From: Agromyces sp. H17E-10
GTDB taxonomy: Bacteria > Actinomycetota > Actinomycetes > Actinomycetales > Microbacteriaceae
Assembly (NCBI RefSeq): GCF_022919715.1
Contig: NZ_CP095042.1
Coordinates: 1,116,001-1,180,000, forward strand
DNA length: 64,000 bases
Direction of reading: 5' to 3'
In this document: positions 54,133 to 62,098 of the stretch, one piece after another
Layout of the letters: every line of letters starts with the position of its first letter
Numbering within the stretch: position 1 is the first letter of the stretch
Made by a program: the position numbers and the translations under genes
Notes under the pieces: model-generated
Told to the model about the DNA's origin: nothing
Database searches by the model: none
Seen by the model: only the letters and a program-made list of their open reading frames with translations

Positions 54133-55100
54133 CGGATCTCCCTCTGCTTGCGGAGCACGCGGATGTTGTAGACGACGATCGGTACGACGAGCAGGAACAG
54201 CACGAGGGCGAGCGCGGCGCCGCGGCCCGGCTCGGCTGCGCGGAAGGCCTGCGTGTACATCTCGTTCGCGATGACGCTCGTGTTGAAGTTGCCGCCGGTC
54301 ATGACGCGCACGATGTCGAACACCTTGAGGGTCGCGATCGTGATCGTCGTGACGACCACGACGAGACCGCCGCGGATGCCGGGCAGCGTCACGTTGCGGA
54401 ATCGCTGCCAGTCGGTGGCCCCGTCGAGCTCCGCTGCCTCGAGCTGCTCGCTCGGGATGCCCTTGATCGACGCCGACAGCACGACGACCGCGAAGCCCGT
54501 CTGCACCCAGATCATGACGACGATGAGCAGCAGCGTGTTGATGAAGGGTTCCTGCAGCCAGAGCACGGGCTCGCCGCCGAACCAGACCACGATCTGGTTG
54601 AGCAGGCCGATCTGGGGGCGGGCCGCCGGACGGTACTCGTAGATGAACTTCCAGATGATGCCCGCGCCGACGAACGAGATCGCGACGGGCATGAACACGA
54701 GCGACTTGTAGATCTTCTCGCCGCGCGACCGATCGATGAACACGGCGTACGCGAGCCCGATGCCGGTCGATATGGTCGGCACGAGCACGACCCAGAGGAT
54801 CGTGTTGCCGAGGGTGAGCAGCGCCTCGGGCTGCGTGAACATCCACACGTAATTGTCGAAGCCGACGAGTTCGCCAGCCCGGTTCGTGAACGACGTGAAC
54901 GCGGTTCGCACTGCAGGGTAGAGCAGCCCCACTGCCAGCAGGAGGCACGCGGGAGCGAGGAACAACACGAGCTGGTACCACTCACGACCGCGCTTTGGTG
55001 CGCGGTCGATGAGGAACAGGATCAGCCCGATGACGGCCGCGAAGAGCGCGAGCCCCAGCAGGATCTGGAAGATCTTGCCGATCAGGTCGGCGGTGGTCAA
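54129..55100 (-). CDS. carbohydrate ABC transporter permease (MalF/AglF-like)
   Basis: A 323-residue permease with about seven to eight hydrophobic segments, the first two near 10-30 and 41-63. The EAA loop is EAAELDGATDWQRFRNVTLP (near 226). The start appears to be TTG at 55100, since no ATG or GTG gives a complete first helix. It lies 107 nt after the binding-protein gene with a hairpin between, and is coupled to the next permease. Confidence 0.92.
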   Translation of the reverse strand: MTTADLIGKIFQILLGLALFAAVIGLILFLIDRAPKRGREWYQLVLFLAPACLLLAVGLLYPAVRTAFTSFTNRAGELVGFDNYVWMFTQPEALLTLGNTILWVVLVPTISTGIGLAYAVFIDRSRGEKIYKSLVFMPVAISFVGAGIIWKFIYEYRPAARPQIGLLNQIVVWFGGEPVLWLQEPFINTLLLIVVMIWVQTGFAVVVLSASIKGIPSEQLEAAELDGATDWQRFRNVTLPGIRGGLVVVVTTITIATLKVFDIVRVMTGGNFNTSVIANEMYTQAFRAAEPGRGAALALVLFLLVVPIVVYNIRVLRKQREIR

Positions 55101-55171
55101 CTCGAATGCCTCCGATCGCTCGCGGAATCAGTGGTCGCCGGCGCACGGCACGGCAGGGCGGGTGGGGATGC

Positions 55172-55200
55172 CTCGGGGCCGAGCGCTGCTCGGCCCCGAG
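55172..55200 (-). promoter_or_regulatory. intra-operon hairpin after the binding-protein gene
   Basis: 13-bp perfect stem CTCGGGGCCGAGC / GCTCGGCCCCGAG with GCT loop, 7 nt after the stop. In this position it probably limits read-through into the permeases or protects the upstream mRNA. Confidence 0.75.
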
Positions 55201-55207
55201 ACGTCCG

Positions 55208-56557
55208 TCACTCCTGCGGCCAGCTCGCCTCGATGAAGTCGAGCGTGTCCTTCGTGCTCTTGCCGCCGATCCAGTCGACCATGCCCGTCCAGAACGAGCC
55301 CGAGCCCACCGCGGCCGGCATCACGTCGGAGCCGTCGAAGCGGAAGGTCGTGTTCGGGTCCTGGAGGAGCTCGACCGAGGCCTTCAGCAGATCACTGCCC
55401 GCGTTCTCGGGGTCGAGCCCGGTGTTGGCGCTGATGACGCCGCCGAGCTTGACGCGCGAGTTCGCCCATTCGGGGCTGGACAGGTAGGTCTGCGCCGCCA
55501 CGACCTCGTCAGCGTCGGAGAACGCCGCGACGATCTCGCCGCCGCCCGTGACCGCGTTGGCGCCGGCCTCGGTGCCAGGGAGCATGAAGGCCCACACGTC
55601 GCCGTCCTCGGCGACCTTGGTCCCCTCGGGCCAGAAGCCCTCGTAGAACGAGGCCTGGTGGTGCAGGGCGCACGATCCGTCGAGAATCGGCAGGCCCGCG
55701 TCTCCGAAGTCGGTCGTCGCGATCGACCGCACGTCTCCGAGGCCGCCGTTCACATTGGCGTCGTCGCGGATGAACTCGCCGACCGAGTCGAACGCCTGGG
55801 CGATCTTCGGGTCGTTGAACGCGATGTCATGGGCGACCCATTGGTCGTAGACGTCAGCGCCCTGCTGGCGCAGCACGAAGTCCTCCACCCAGTCGGTGCC
55901 GGGCCAGCCCGTCGCCGCACCCGACGCGAAGCCGACGCACCAGGGCTTGTCGACCGCACCCGAATCGCGGATCTCCTTGGTCAGCGTCGTGAGTTCGTCG
56001 AGCGTCGTCGGGACCTCCCAGCCGTTCTCCTCGAACATCGCGGGCGAGTACCAGACCCAGCCCTTGATGTTCGCCATGAGCGGGGCCCCGTAGAGTTCGC
56101 CGTCGACGGTGCCGTAGTTCGCCCAGTCCTCCGACCAGTACTCGGCCACGTTGTCAGCCACCGACTTCGGCGCCTTGAGCAGGTCGCCCTGCTGGGCGAG
56201 GCGGGCGATGAGGCCCGGCTGCGGGGTGATGCCGAGGTCGGGCGGGTTGCCGCCCTCGATGCGGACGTTGAGCTGCTCTTCGTACTGGTCGGACCCCTCG
56301 TAGACGATGTCGATGCCCGTGCAGTTCTCGAAGTCGGCCCACGACTGGTTCAGCAGTTCGGCCTCGGGGTCGAGGATCGTGCCGTAGACGTTGACCTCGG
56401 TGCCCTTGTCGAACGTGCCGTAGGTCTCGTAGGGACCGCAGTCGCCGGTGGCCTCTCCTTCGTTCGCGATGTCGCCCGTGCAGGCCGTCAGCGTGAGGCC
56501 GACCGCTGCGGCTACCACGACCGGTGCCATCCAACGGCGATGCCGTGTGAATCCCAT
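55208..56557 (-). CDS. carbohydrate ABC transporter substrate-binding lipoprotein (AglE-like)
   Basis: A 449-residue solute-binding lipoprotein. The signal ends in lipobox LTAC (Cys near 26). The mature domain has VNVYGTILDPEAELLNQSW (near 57), the alpha-glucoside-binding type NPPDLGITPQPGLIARLAQQ and SGSFWTGMVDWIGGKSTKDT at the end. AGGAGGAG precedes the ATG; longer in-frame reading to 56665 runs into the promoter. First gene of a three-gene operon (binding protein, two permeases). Alpha-glucosides such as trehalose, maltose or sucrose are the likely substrates by family similarity only. Confidence 0.92.
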   Translation of the reverse strand: MGFTRHRRWMAPVVVAAAVGLTLTACTGDIANEGEATGDCGPYETYGTFDKGTEVNVYGTILDPEAELLNQSWADFENCTGIDIVYEGSDQYEEQLNVRIEGGNPPDLGITPQPGLIARLAQQGDLLKAPKSVADNVAEYWSEDWANYGTVDGELYGAPLMANIKGWVWYSPAMFEENGWEVPTTLDELTTLTKEIRDSGAVDKPWCVGFASGAATGWPGTDWVEDFVLRQQGADVYDQWVAHDIAFNDPKIAQAFDSVGEFIRDDANVNGGLGDVRSIATTDFGDAGLPILDGSCALHHQASFYEGFWPEGTKVAEDGDVWAFMLPGTEAGANAVTGGGEIVAAFSDADEVVAAQTYLSSPEWANSRVKLGGVISANTGLDPENAGSDLLKASVELLQDPNTTFRFDGSDVMPAAVGSGSFWTGMVDWIGGKSTKDTLDFIEASWPQE

Positions 56558-56586
56558 GTCTCCTCCTCGTCGAGTGTGGTGCAGGC

Positions 56587-56603
56587 GGAGCCGAAACGGC
56601 TCC
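56587..56603 (-). promoter_or_regulatory. small hairpin in the 5' leader of the alpha-glucoside operon
   Basis: GGAGCCG and CGGCTCC arms around three bases, between the promoter and the binding-protein gene. Confidence 0.5.
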
Positions 56604-56610
56604 GTTTTCC

Positions 56611-56639
56611 ACGCTATGGCAGGGCGAATGCGCCCACAA
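56611..56639 (-). promoter_or_regulatory. promoter of the alpha-glucoside ABC operon
   Basis: On the minus strand TTGTGG (56639-56634), a 17-nt spacer and TAGCGT (56616-56611), giving a leader of about 50 nt before the ATG at 56557. Confidence 0.68.
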
Positions 56640-56686
56640 GGGGGTGGCGGGTCACGATACGGCACCGATCAGTTGCTTGCGAACGC

Positions 56687-56706
56687 TGGGAGAGAGCGCT
56701 CCCCCA
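56687..56706. promoter_or_regulatory. possible LacI-type operator (AGCGCT core)
   Basis: TGGGAGAGAGCGCTCCCCCA is an imperfect palindrome with an AGCGCT centre, resembling TGGGAGCGCTCCCA operators of actinobacterial LacI regulators of sugar uptake. It lies about 50 bp upstream of the -35 box. No LacI gene is adjacent, so the regulator would be elsewhere. Confidence 0.45.
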
Positions 56707-56721
56707 AAGATCAGTGCGGAT

Positions 56722-56741
56722 GCCCCGGGGTGAGCCGGGGC
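56722..56741 (-). terminator. short terminator after MFS gene
   Basis: GCCCCGG and CCGGGGC arms with a 6-nt loop, 7 nt beyond the MFS stop. Confidence 0.55.
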
Positions 56742-56747
56742 GGCGAA

Positions 56748-57995
56748 CTAGGCGGCGTCGCCGACGGTGATGGCCTCCGCCTCGACCTCCGCGGGCTCCT
56801 CCTCGACGCGGTCGACCCGGCGGAGCGCGCGGTGCCCGGCGACGACGATCACGAGGGCGACGCCGACCGAGATCGCGGCCGCGTAGTACGGGGCGTCGGG
56901 TGCGATCAGGTGGGCCAGTTCGGCGGCGGCCGGCGGGGCGATCGCGCCGCCGAGGAACCGCACCGCCGAGTAGGCGCTCGACGCGACGGAGCGCTGCAGG
57001 TCGGTCGCCTCCATGACGCACTCGGTGAGCACCGTGTTGAGCACACCGAGCACGAGTCCGCCGACGACGATGCACGCGACGAGCGCCGCCTGGTCGTCGA
57101 TGAACACCCCGGCCGCGACGAGGTCGAGCGAGAGCAGCGGCAGTGCGATCCAGAGCACGCGGGTGCGCGGCATCCGAGCCGTCAGCAGCGGCGCGACGAA
57201 GACCGACGTGATCGCGAGCGCGAGGCCCCAGCCGAAGAACGTGAAGCCGAGGCCGAGGGCGTCGAACCCGAGCGGGAACGGCGAGTACGCGAGCAGCACG
57301 AAGAAGCCGATGTTGTAGAACAGGGCGGCCGCGGCGAGCACGGCGAGGGCGGGCTGACGGAGCGCCCGGATCGGGGCGGAGAGTTTCGTCGGCTCGGGAC
57401 GAGCGGCATCCGGATCGTCTTTCAGGAAGGCCACGATCGCGATGAAGCCGACCGCCATGAGCGCTGCGGTGCCGAAGAACGGGCCCCGCCAGCTGACGTG
57501 GCCGAGGAGGCCCCCGAGGAGCGGCCCGATCGCGATGCCGAGGCCGAGCGCCGCCTCGTAGAGGATGATCGCGGAGCCGGTGCCGCCCGCCGCCGCGCCG
57601 ACGATCGTCGCGAGCGCGGTCGAGATGAAGAGCGCGTTGCCGAGGCCCCAGCCCGCGCGGAAGCCGATCACCGACTCGACGTTCTGCGAGAGACCGGCGG
57701 CCGCCGCGAACACGATGATGAGCCCGAGCCCGATGAGCAGCGTCTTCTTCGCGCCGATGCGGCTCGACAGCCAGCTCGTGCCGAGCATCGCGAGGCCGGT
57801 GATGAGCAGGTAGCTCGTGAAGAGCATCTCGGTCTCGGTCGGCGTCGCCTTCAGGCTCTCGGCGATCGCCGGGAGGATCGGGTCGACGAGGCCGATGCCC
57901 ATGAACGCGATCACGCACGCGAACGCGACGGCCCAGACGGCCTTCGGCTGCTTCAGGATCGATGCGGATGTCTCGCGGGTGGCGTGGGCGGTCAC
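56748..57995 (-). CDS. MFS transporter (drug exporter-like)
   Basis: A 415-residue 12-helix major facilitator protein. IGLVDPILPAIAESLKATPT (near 32) and SSRIGAKKTLLIGLG (near 75; loop 2-3 motif) match the drug/H+ antiporter group. A Glu-rich tail (RVEEEPAEVEAEAI) ends it. GTG at 57995 overlaps the MarR stop (GTGA), so the two are translationally coupled and the exporter is controlled by its MarR partner. The substrate is unknown. Confidence 0.92.
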   Translation of the reverse strand: MTAHATRETSASILKQPKAVWAVAFACVIAFMGIGLVDPILPAIAESLKATPTETEMLFTSYLLITGLAMLGTSWLSSRIGAKKTLLIGLGLIIVFAAAAGLSQNVESVIGFRAGWGLGNALFISTALATIVGAAAGGTGSAIILYEAALGLGIAIGPLLGGLLGHVSWRGPFFGTAALMAVGFIAIVAFLKDDPDAARPEPTKLSAPIRALRQPALAVLAAAALFYNIGFFVLLAYSPFPLGFDALGLGFTFFGWGLALAITSVFVAPLLTARMPRTRVLWIALPLLSLDLVAAGVFIDDQAALVACIVVGGLVLGVLNTVLTECVMEATDLQRSVASSAYSAVRFLGGAIAPPAAAELAHLIAPDAPYYAAAISVGVALVIVVAGHRALRRVDRVEEEPAEVEAEAITVGDAA

Positions 57996-58462
57996 GCAGT
58001 GGCTCCATTCCGCGCGGCGTCGTCCGCGCGCTCGATACGGGTGCGGATGACGGCCACGGCCCTGGCGAGCGCGTCGCGCTCGTCGGCCGAGAGGTCGTCG
58101 AAGTAGGGGGCCATCGCCCCGACGAGCTCGTCGCGCCAGGCGTCGAGCGCCGCGAGACCCGCTGGATCGGCCGAGATGAGCCAGGCGCGGGCGTCGTTCG
58201 CGTCGGCGATGCGGCGGATCCAGCCGCGCTCGTCGAGGGTGTGCACGAGCTTCGTCATCGTGGGCTGGCTGACGCGGCTGACGCGGGCGAGCTCGCCGAG
58301 GCGCATCGGGCCGAGGTCGCGCAGCACGGCGATCGTGCGCCAGACGGCCGGCGACTCGGCGGCGGGCGTCGAGGCGGCGGCGAGGCGGGTGAGGCGGTTG
58401 TTCACCGAGACGAGATCGCCGATGAGGTCGGTCAGGCTGGACGGATCGGTGGAAGATTGCAT
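57992..58462 (-). CDS. MarR family transcriptional regulator
   Basis: A 156-residue MarR regulator. The winged helix covers about 45-105: MRLGELARVSRVSQPTMTKL (near 53) is the recognition region and the wing is RIADANDARAWLISADP. ATG at 58462 follows TATAGT by 6 nt. Partial repeats of ATAGTTGA at the promoter suggest autoregulation. First gene of the MarR-MFS operon. Confidence 0.94.
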   Translation of the reverse strand: MQSSTDPSSLTDLIGDLVSVNNRLTRLAAASTPAAESPAVWRTIAVLRDLGPMRLGELARVSRVSQPTMTKLVHTLDERGWIRRIADANDARAWLISADPAGLAALDAWRDELVGAMAPYFDDLSADERDALARAVAVIRTRIERADDAARNGATA

Positions 58463-58468
58463 AGCTCA

Positions 58469-58497
58469 ACTATATAGTCATGCTATCTATTTGTCGA
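58469..58497 (-). promoter_or_regulatory. MarR-MFS promoter (leaderless) with palindromic elements
   Basis: On the minus strand TCGACA (58497-58492), a 17-nt spacer and TATAGT (58474-58469), 6 nt before the ATG. CTATATAG and TAG-CATGA-CTA are palindromic elements in the spacer and -10 region. Confidence 0.8.
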
Positions 58498-58528
58498 GTG
58501 CGTCGCCGTTGTCCACGGCCCGGAGACG

Positions 58529-58569
58529 ACGGATGCCCCGTGGTCGATGTTCGACCACGGGGCATCCGT
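58529..58569. terminator. terminator of rplJ-rplL
   Basis: 19-bp perfect stem beginning ACGGATGCCCCGTGGTCGA with a TGT loop, about 55 nt beyond the rplL stop and upstream of the MarR gene. One of the longest stems in the window. Confidence 0.88.
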
Positions 58570-58624
58570 GTGTTCAGGTGACGCTGGTCACCTCAAGCTG
58601 CCAACCCGCTCAGGCGGGCGGGGA

Positions 58625-59008
58625 TTACTTGAGGGTGACGGTCGCGCCGGCCTCCTCGAGGGCGGCCTTCGCCTTGTCGGCGGTCTCCTTGTTCGCGCCC
58701 TCGAGCACGGCCTTGGGAGCACCGTCGACGACGGCCTTGGCCTCGCCGAGGCCGAGCGAGGTGAGCTCGCGGACGACCTTGATGACCTGGATCTTCTTGT
58801 CGCCGGCGGCCTCGAGGATGACGTCGAAGGAGTCCTTCTCCTCAGCCTCTTCAGCAGCGCCCGCGCCACCGGCAGCGCCGGCGACGGCGACCGGAGCGGC
58901 CGCGGTGACTTCGAACTTCTCCTCGAACGCCTTCACGAACTCGCTGAGCTCGACAAGCGTCAGGCCGGCAAACTGCTCGAGCAGCTCTTCGGTGGTGAGC
59001 TTCGCCAT
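58625..59008 (-). CDS. rplL: 50S ribosomal protein L7/L12
   Basis: The 127-residue stalk protein that recruits translational GTPases to the ribosome. [20 protein letters not shown] is the dimerising N-terminal domain, an Ala/Gly-rich hinge follows (near 37-50), and the C-terminal domain includes [19 protein letters not shown] and ends GATVTLK. It follows rplJ by 49 nt in the conserved order. Confidence 0.98.
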   Translation of the reverse strand: MAKLTTEELLEQFAGLTLVELSEFVKAFEEKFEVTAAAPVAVAGAAGGAGAAEEAEEKDSFDVILEAAGDKKIQVIKVVRELTSLGLGEAKAVVDGAPKAVLEGANKETADKAKAALEEAGATVTLK

Positions 59009-59057
59009 GATGTATCTCCTACTTTGATGGGGTTTTTATGACGAGATCGTCGGGCGC

Positions 59058-59546
59058 TTACGCGGCCTCGACGGTCTCCAGCTTTGCGCGAAGGGCATCG
59101 ATGGTGGCGGCAGCCTTGCCCATCGTCGCCTTCATCATTCCCGCCGCCTTCGCGAGCAGAACCTCACGGCTCTCGAGCGAGGCGTACTTGTTGACCTCGT
59201 CGGCGTCGAGGGTCTTGCCCTCGAAGACGCCGCCCTTGATCACAAGATTCGGGTTCGCCTTGGCGAAGTCACGCACGGCCTTGGCAGTGGCGACGAAGTC
59301 ACCATGCACGAAGGCGACGGCGGACGGACCGGTGAGGTCGTCGTCCAGCGTCGTGATGCCGGCCTTGTTGGCGGCGATCTTGGTCAGCGTGTTCTTCACC
59401 ACGGCGTAGCTCGCGTCCTGACGGATGCTGTTGCGCAGCTCCTTGAGCTGGGCAACCGTCAGGCCGCGGTATTCGGTCAGCAGAACGGCGGCCGAGCTCT
59501 CGAACAGGTTCGTGAGTTCGGCAACCGAGGCTTCCTTGTTCGCCAT
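59058..59546 (-). CDS. rplJ: 50S ribosomal protein L10
   Basis: The 162-residue L10 protein anchors L7/L12 dimers to the large subunit and represses its own operon by binding its mRNA leader. [20 protein letters not shown], then [19 protein letters not shown] and [12 protein letters not shown] are the conserved rRNA-binding segments. AAGGAG precedes the ATG. A structured leader with an intrinsic terminator lies upstream. Confidence 0.98.
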   Translation of the reverse strand: MANKEASVAELTNLFESSAAVLLTEYRGLTVAQLKELRNSIRQDASYAVVKNTLTKIAANKAGITTLDDDLTGPSAVAFVHGDFVATAKAVRDFAKANPNLVIKGGVFEGKTLDADEVNKYASLESREVLLAKAAGMMKATMGKAAATIDALRAKLETVEAA

Positions 59547-59780
59547 GGCCACTCCTTGTGAATTCAACGTGCATCGCGGAGGCGGTGCACGGCCTGGGAG
59601 CGCTGGAAGCAATGGGGAGAAAGAAAAGAGCTCCGGCGCAGTTGCGCGGAGCTCGGCCCGATTCACTCGGAAAGTCTTCGTCACACCTGCGCGGGCACTT
59701 GCTTTCGCAAGACTTCGGTCGCATTCACTCGCTTTCACGAGCGCGCACGACAACCAGCGGTCTTCGGCTCCGACAAGCGT
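59547..59780 (-). ncRNA. ribosomal protein L10 leader of rplJL
   Basis: A ~230-nt leader on the minus strand without a gene. It contains the hairpin CTTGCGAAAGCAAG with a GAAA tetraloop (59711-59698), arms AAGTCTT/AAGACTT (59715-59709 and 59678-59672) that partly compete with it, and a direct repeat CGAGTGAAT 61 nt apart. The terminator at 59628-59654 follows. L10 leaders are known autoregulatory elements; I infer this one from position and folding potential, not from a covariance match. Confidence 0.65.
59621..59654 (-). terminator. intrinsic attenuator in the rplJL leader
   Basis: On the minus strand GAGCTCCG and CGGAGCTC pair, with CGCA/TGCG extending the stem, directly followed by TTTTCTTT. 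It is the only hairpin in the window with a clear U-tract, and lies about 75 nt before rplJ, so it can terminate transcription before the ribosomal genes. Confidence 0.82.
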
Positions 59781-59831
59781 AACGGATGCCCCGGGGTTCG
59801 CCAAATCGCGAAGGGGGCGCCCGCACGCGAC

Positions 59832-59863
59832 GAGGCACCCGGGCCGTGCGGCCCGGGTGCCTC
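59832..59863 (-). terminator. terminator after the M64 peptidase gene
   Basis: 14-bp perfect stem GAGGCACCCGGGCC / GGCCCGGGTGCCTC with GTGC loop, 45 nt beyond the stop codon. Confidence 0.85.
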
Positions 59864-59907
59864 GGTTCAGGCCGGGGATGCCGCGCCGAGAGGGCGCGAC
59901 AGCCGGC

Positions 59908-61836
59908 TCACTGCCGCACGTCGACGGTGAACGCCTGCACCGGTCCGATGTTGCCCGCCGCGTCGGTCGCACGGTACTCGACCCGGTGCGTGCCGTAGCC
60001 CGGCTCGCGCTCCTGGAACGGGGAGAGCGACATGCCACCCGTGCCGAGGTTGCCGTAGATCAGGTCGTCGACGTTCGTGCCCGTCGGCGTGAACAGGAAC
60101 GGCGCGTTCGCGTCGGTCGGCCAGCCGTAGTAGTTGTGCCAGCCGTCGCCGTCGAGGCGGAACTCGGTGACGAGGGCGCCGGCCTGGTCGTCGGTCGCGG
60201 CCAGCTTCATCGTGAACGACTCGTCGACGACGTAGTGCGGCTCGCCGTTCTCGCCGACCGAGGTCTCGACGGGTGCCGAGACGACGGACTCGACGGTCGG
60301 ACCCTGCGCGTCGACCGTCCACGTGCGCGTCTCGGCCGCGGCGCCGGGCCGCTTCGAGTCGCCGACCGAGGCCGTGACCGTGTGCGTGCCGACCGAGAGC
60401 CCGAGGTCGGCGAGCGCGAGGGTGCGCGCGTTGTGCGGGTTGGCCTGGCGCACGCCGTCGACCGTCCAGATCACGTCGAAGACCCGGTCGGCGCGGTGCG
60501 TCGTCTCGACGTAGAGCACGTCGTTCGCGCCGACGGGGCGCTCGGTCTGGGTCGACTCGGTGAACGCGGGCGCGACATCGCTCGCGGCCGCCCGGCCGGT
60601 GCCGACGGTCCACGACCGCGTCTGCGTCATCGAGGGGCGCTCGCGGAGCGCGGGATCGCGAACGAACGGCGTGTCGTCGACGACCGTCACGGTCACGACG
60701 TCGCCGGCCTTCGCCTTCGTCTTGGCGAGGTCGAGCTGGGTCGTCGAGTCGTGCGGCTTCGGCACCGCCTTGCCGTTGATCGTCCACGTGATGTCGAGCT
60801 CGTGGTAGACGGGGTGGGCGACGTCGATCGAGATGACCTCGTCGGCCGAGACGGGGGTCGCCTCGTCGGGCGCGTCGGCAATGAGCGGGATCTTCGACGA
60901 GATGCGCTCGGTCATGATCTCGCGCGAGACCTGGTCCATCTGGTAGCCGAGCGTCTTCATCATCGAGTGCCGGCTGGGGCGGAAGATGCCGGTCGAGTAG
61001 TACTGGCCGCCCTCGTAGGCGCCGATGACGCCGCCGGCCTCGCTCGGCTCGCCGAGCCAGCGCCACCACTTGGCCTGCTGCGAGGCCATCTCGTCGACGG
61101 TCATGATGGTGTGGTGCGCCGACCGCGGTTCGCCGCCGGTGTAGTCACCCGTGGTCACGCCGCGCGTGTAGTAGTCGTACTCGTCGGCGAGGCCGCCGAG
61201 CGAGTGGCCGATCTCGTGCGGCGAGATGAGCGCCGAGAGCGAGTTGCCGCCGCTCGCGGTCGCGTAGCTGCCGCCGGCTCCGCCGTACGTGTCGCTGTTG
61301 GCGAGCGCGAGCACCTGGTCGACCTTCGGCGCGATCTTCGCGTACTCGCGGGCCTTGGCGCCGTCCATGGTGATGAGCCGCTGCACGCTCTTCGGGTTGC
61401 AGCCGCCCCAGAACGACATCTTGAGCGGGGTGTCGCGGCGCGGGGAGTCGAGCGACGAGTCGCAGCTGATGCCGGACTCGCCCGAGATGATCTCGACCGC
61501 GTAGACGTTGAAGTAGTTGCGGTAGCTCTTGTACGGCTCGATGCTCCACATGGTCTCGAGGTGCTTCTCGACCTGCTCGCGGAAGAGCGGCTGCTCGTCG
61601 GCGGTGTAGCCGTCGCCGAGGATGACGAGCGAGAAGCGCTCCGACGGGTCGCCGGTGACCTGGATCGGAACGAGCGTCGAGCTGCCGACGGCGGGCTCGT
61701 CGGCGGTCGCGGACTGGGCGGCGGTGACCGTCAGGCCGGTGGTCAGCGCTGCGGCGAGCGCGAGGGCGCCGACCCGGCGCGCGGCCTGCGCGGGGGTGCG
61801 TCGGGCGGGGGGCGGGGCGAGCGGTTGGGCGTTCAT
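59908..61836 (-). CDS. secreted M64-family metallopeptidase (IgA peptidase M64-like)
   Basis: A 642-residue secreted metalloprotease. A signal peptide covers about 1-43 (ends QSATADE). The catalytic domain has [20 protein letters not shown] near 69 and the zinc-binding [14 protein letters not shown] (near 207), with the two His and Glu of HExxH and a downstream Asp/Glu, as in family M64 (named after a Clostridium IgA peptidase). About 370-640 form beta-sandwich/Ig-like modules for binding. It probably degrades extracellular proteins; IgA is not a likely substrate for a soil organism. TAGGCT (61989-61984) is a possible -10 box with a ~150-nt leader. Confidence 0.9.
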   Translation of the reverse strand: MNAQPLAPPPARRTPAQAARRVGALALAAALTTGLTVTAAQSATADEPAVGSSTLVPIQVTGDPSERFSLVILGDGYTADEQPLFREQVEKHLETMWSIEPYKSYRNYFNVYAVEIISGESGISCDSSLDSPRRDTPLKMSFWGGCNPKSVQRLITMDGAKAREYAKIAPKVDQVLALANSDTYGGAGGSYATASGGNSLSALISPHEIGHSLGGLADEYDYYTRGVTTGDYTGGEPRSAHHTIMTVDEMASQQAKWWRWLGEPSEAGGVIGAYEGGQYYSTGIFRPSRHSMMKTLGYQMDQVSREIMTERISSKIPLIADAPDEATPVSADEVISIDVAHPVYHELDITWTINGKAVPKPHDSTTQLDLAKTKAKAGDVVTVTVVDDTPFVRDPALRERPSMTQTRSWTVGTGRAAASDVAPAFTESTQTERPVGANDVLYVETTHRADRVFDVIWTVDGVRQANPHNARTLALADLGLSVGTHTVTASVGDSKRPGAAAETRTWTVDAQGPTVESVVSAPVETSVGENGEPHYVVDESFTMKLAATDDQAGALVTEFRLDGDGWHNYYGWPTDANAPFLFTPTGTNVDDLIYGNLGTGGMSLSPFQEREPGYGTHRVEYRATDAAGNIGPVQAFTVDVRQ

Positions 61837-62042
61837 GCGGTGGTTCCCTTCGTCTGGATGTGCCACGGCGCGGCGGGGGGCGGCGGCGTGGTCGGTGGGT
61901 CGGCGCAGGGGTGGCGCGGCGAACTCCGGCCCGCCGCGGTGACGGCGGGTGCGTGCTCTGATTGCCCGTGTCGGGTGTCTCACAGCCTAGGAAGCCCGCA
62001 CGACGGGGTCATCCGCCCACTGTCGAGCAACCGCGGCCGGGG

Positions 62043-62060
62043 GTGCGACAGTTGTCGCAC
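62043..62060. promoter_or_regulatory. palindrome between PucR-type regulator and M64 gene
   Basis: GTGCGACA and TGTCGCAC, perfect 8-bp arms around GT. It lies 54 nt upstream of the possible M64 -10 box and downstream of the regulator gene, and may be an activator or repressor site. Confidence 0.5.
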
Positions 62061-62098
62061 GGGCGGTCGGGTCGGCGGTCGGCGTCCGCTGCGGGGCG

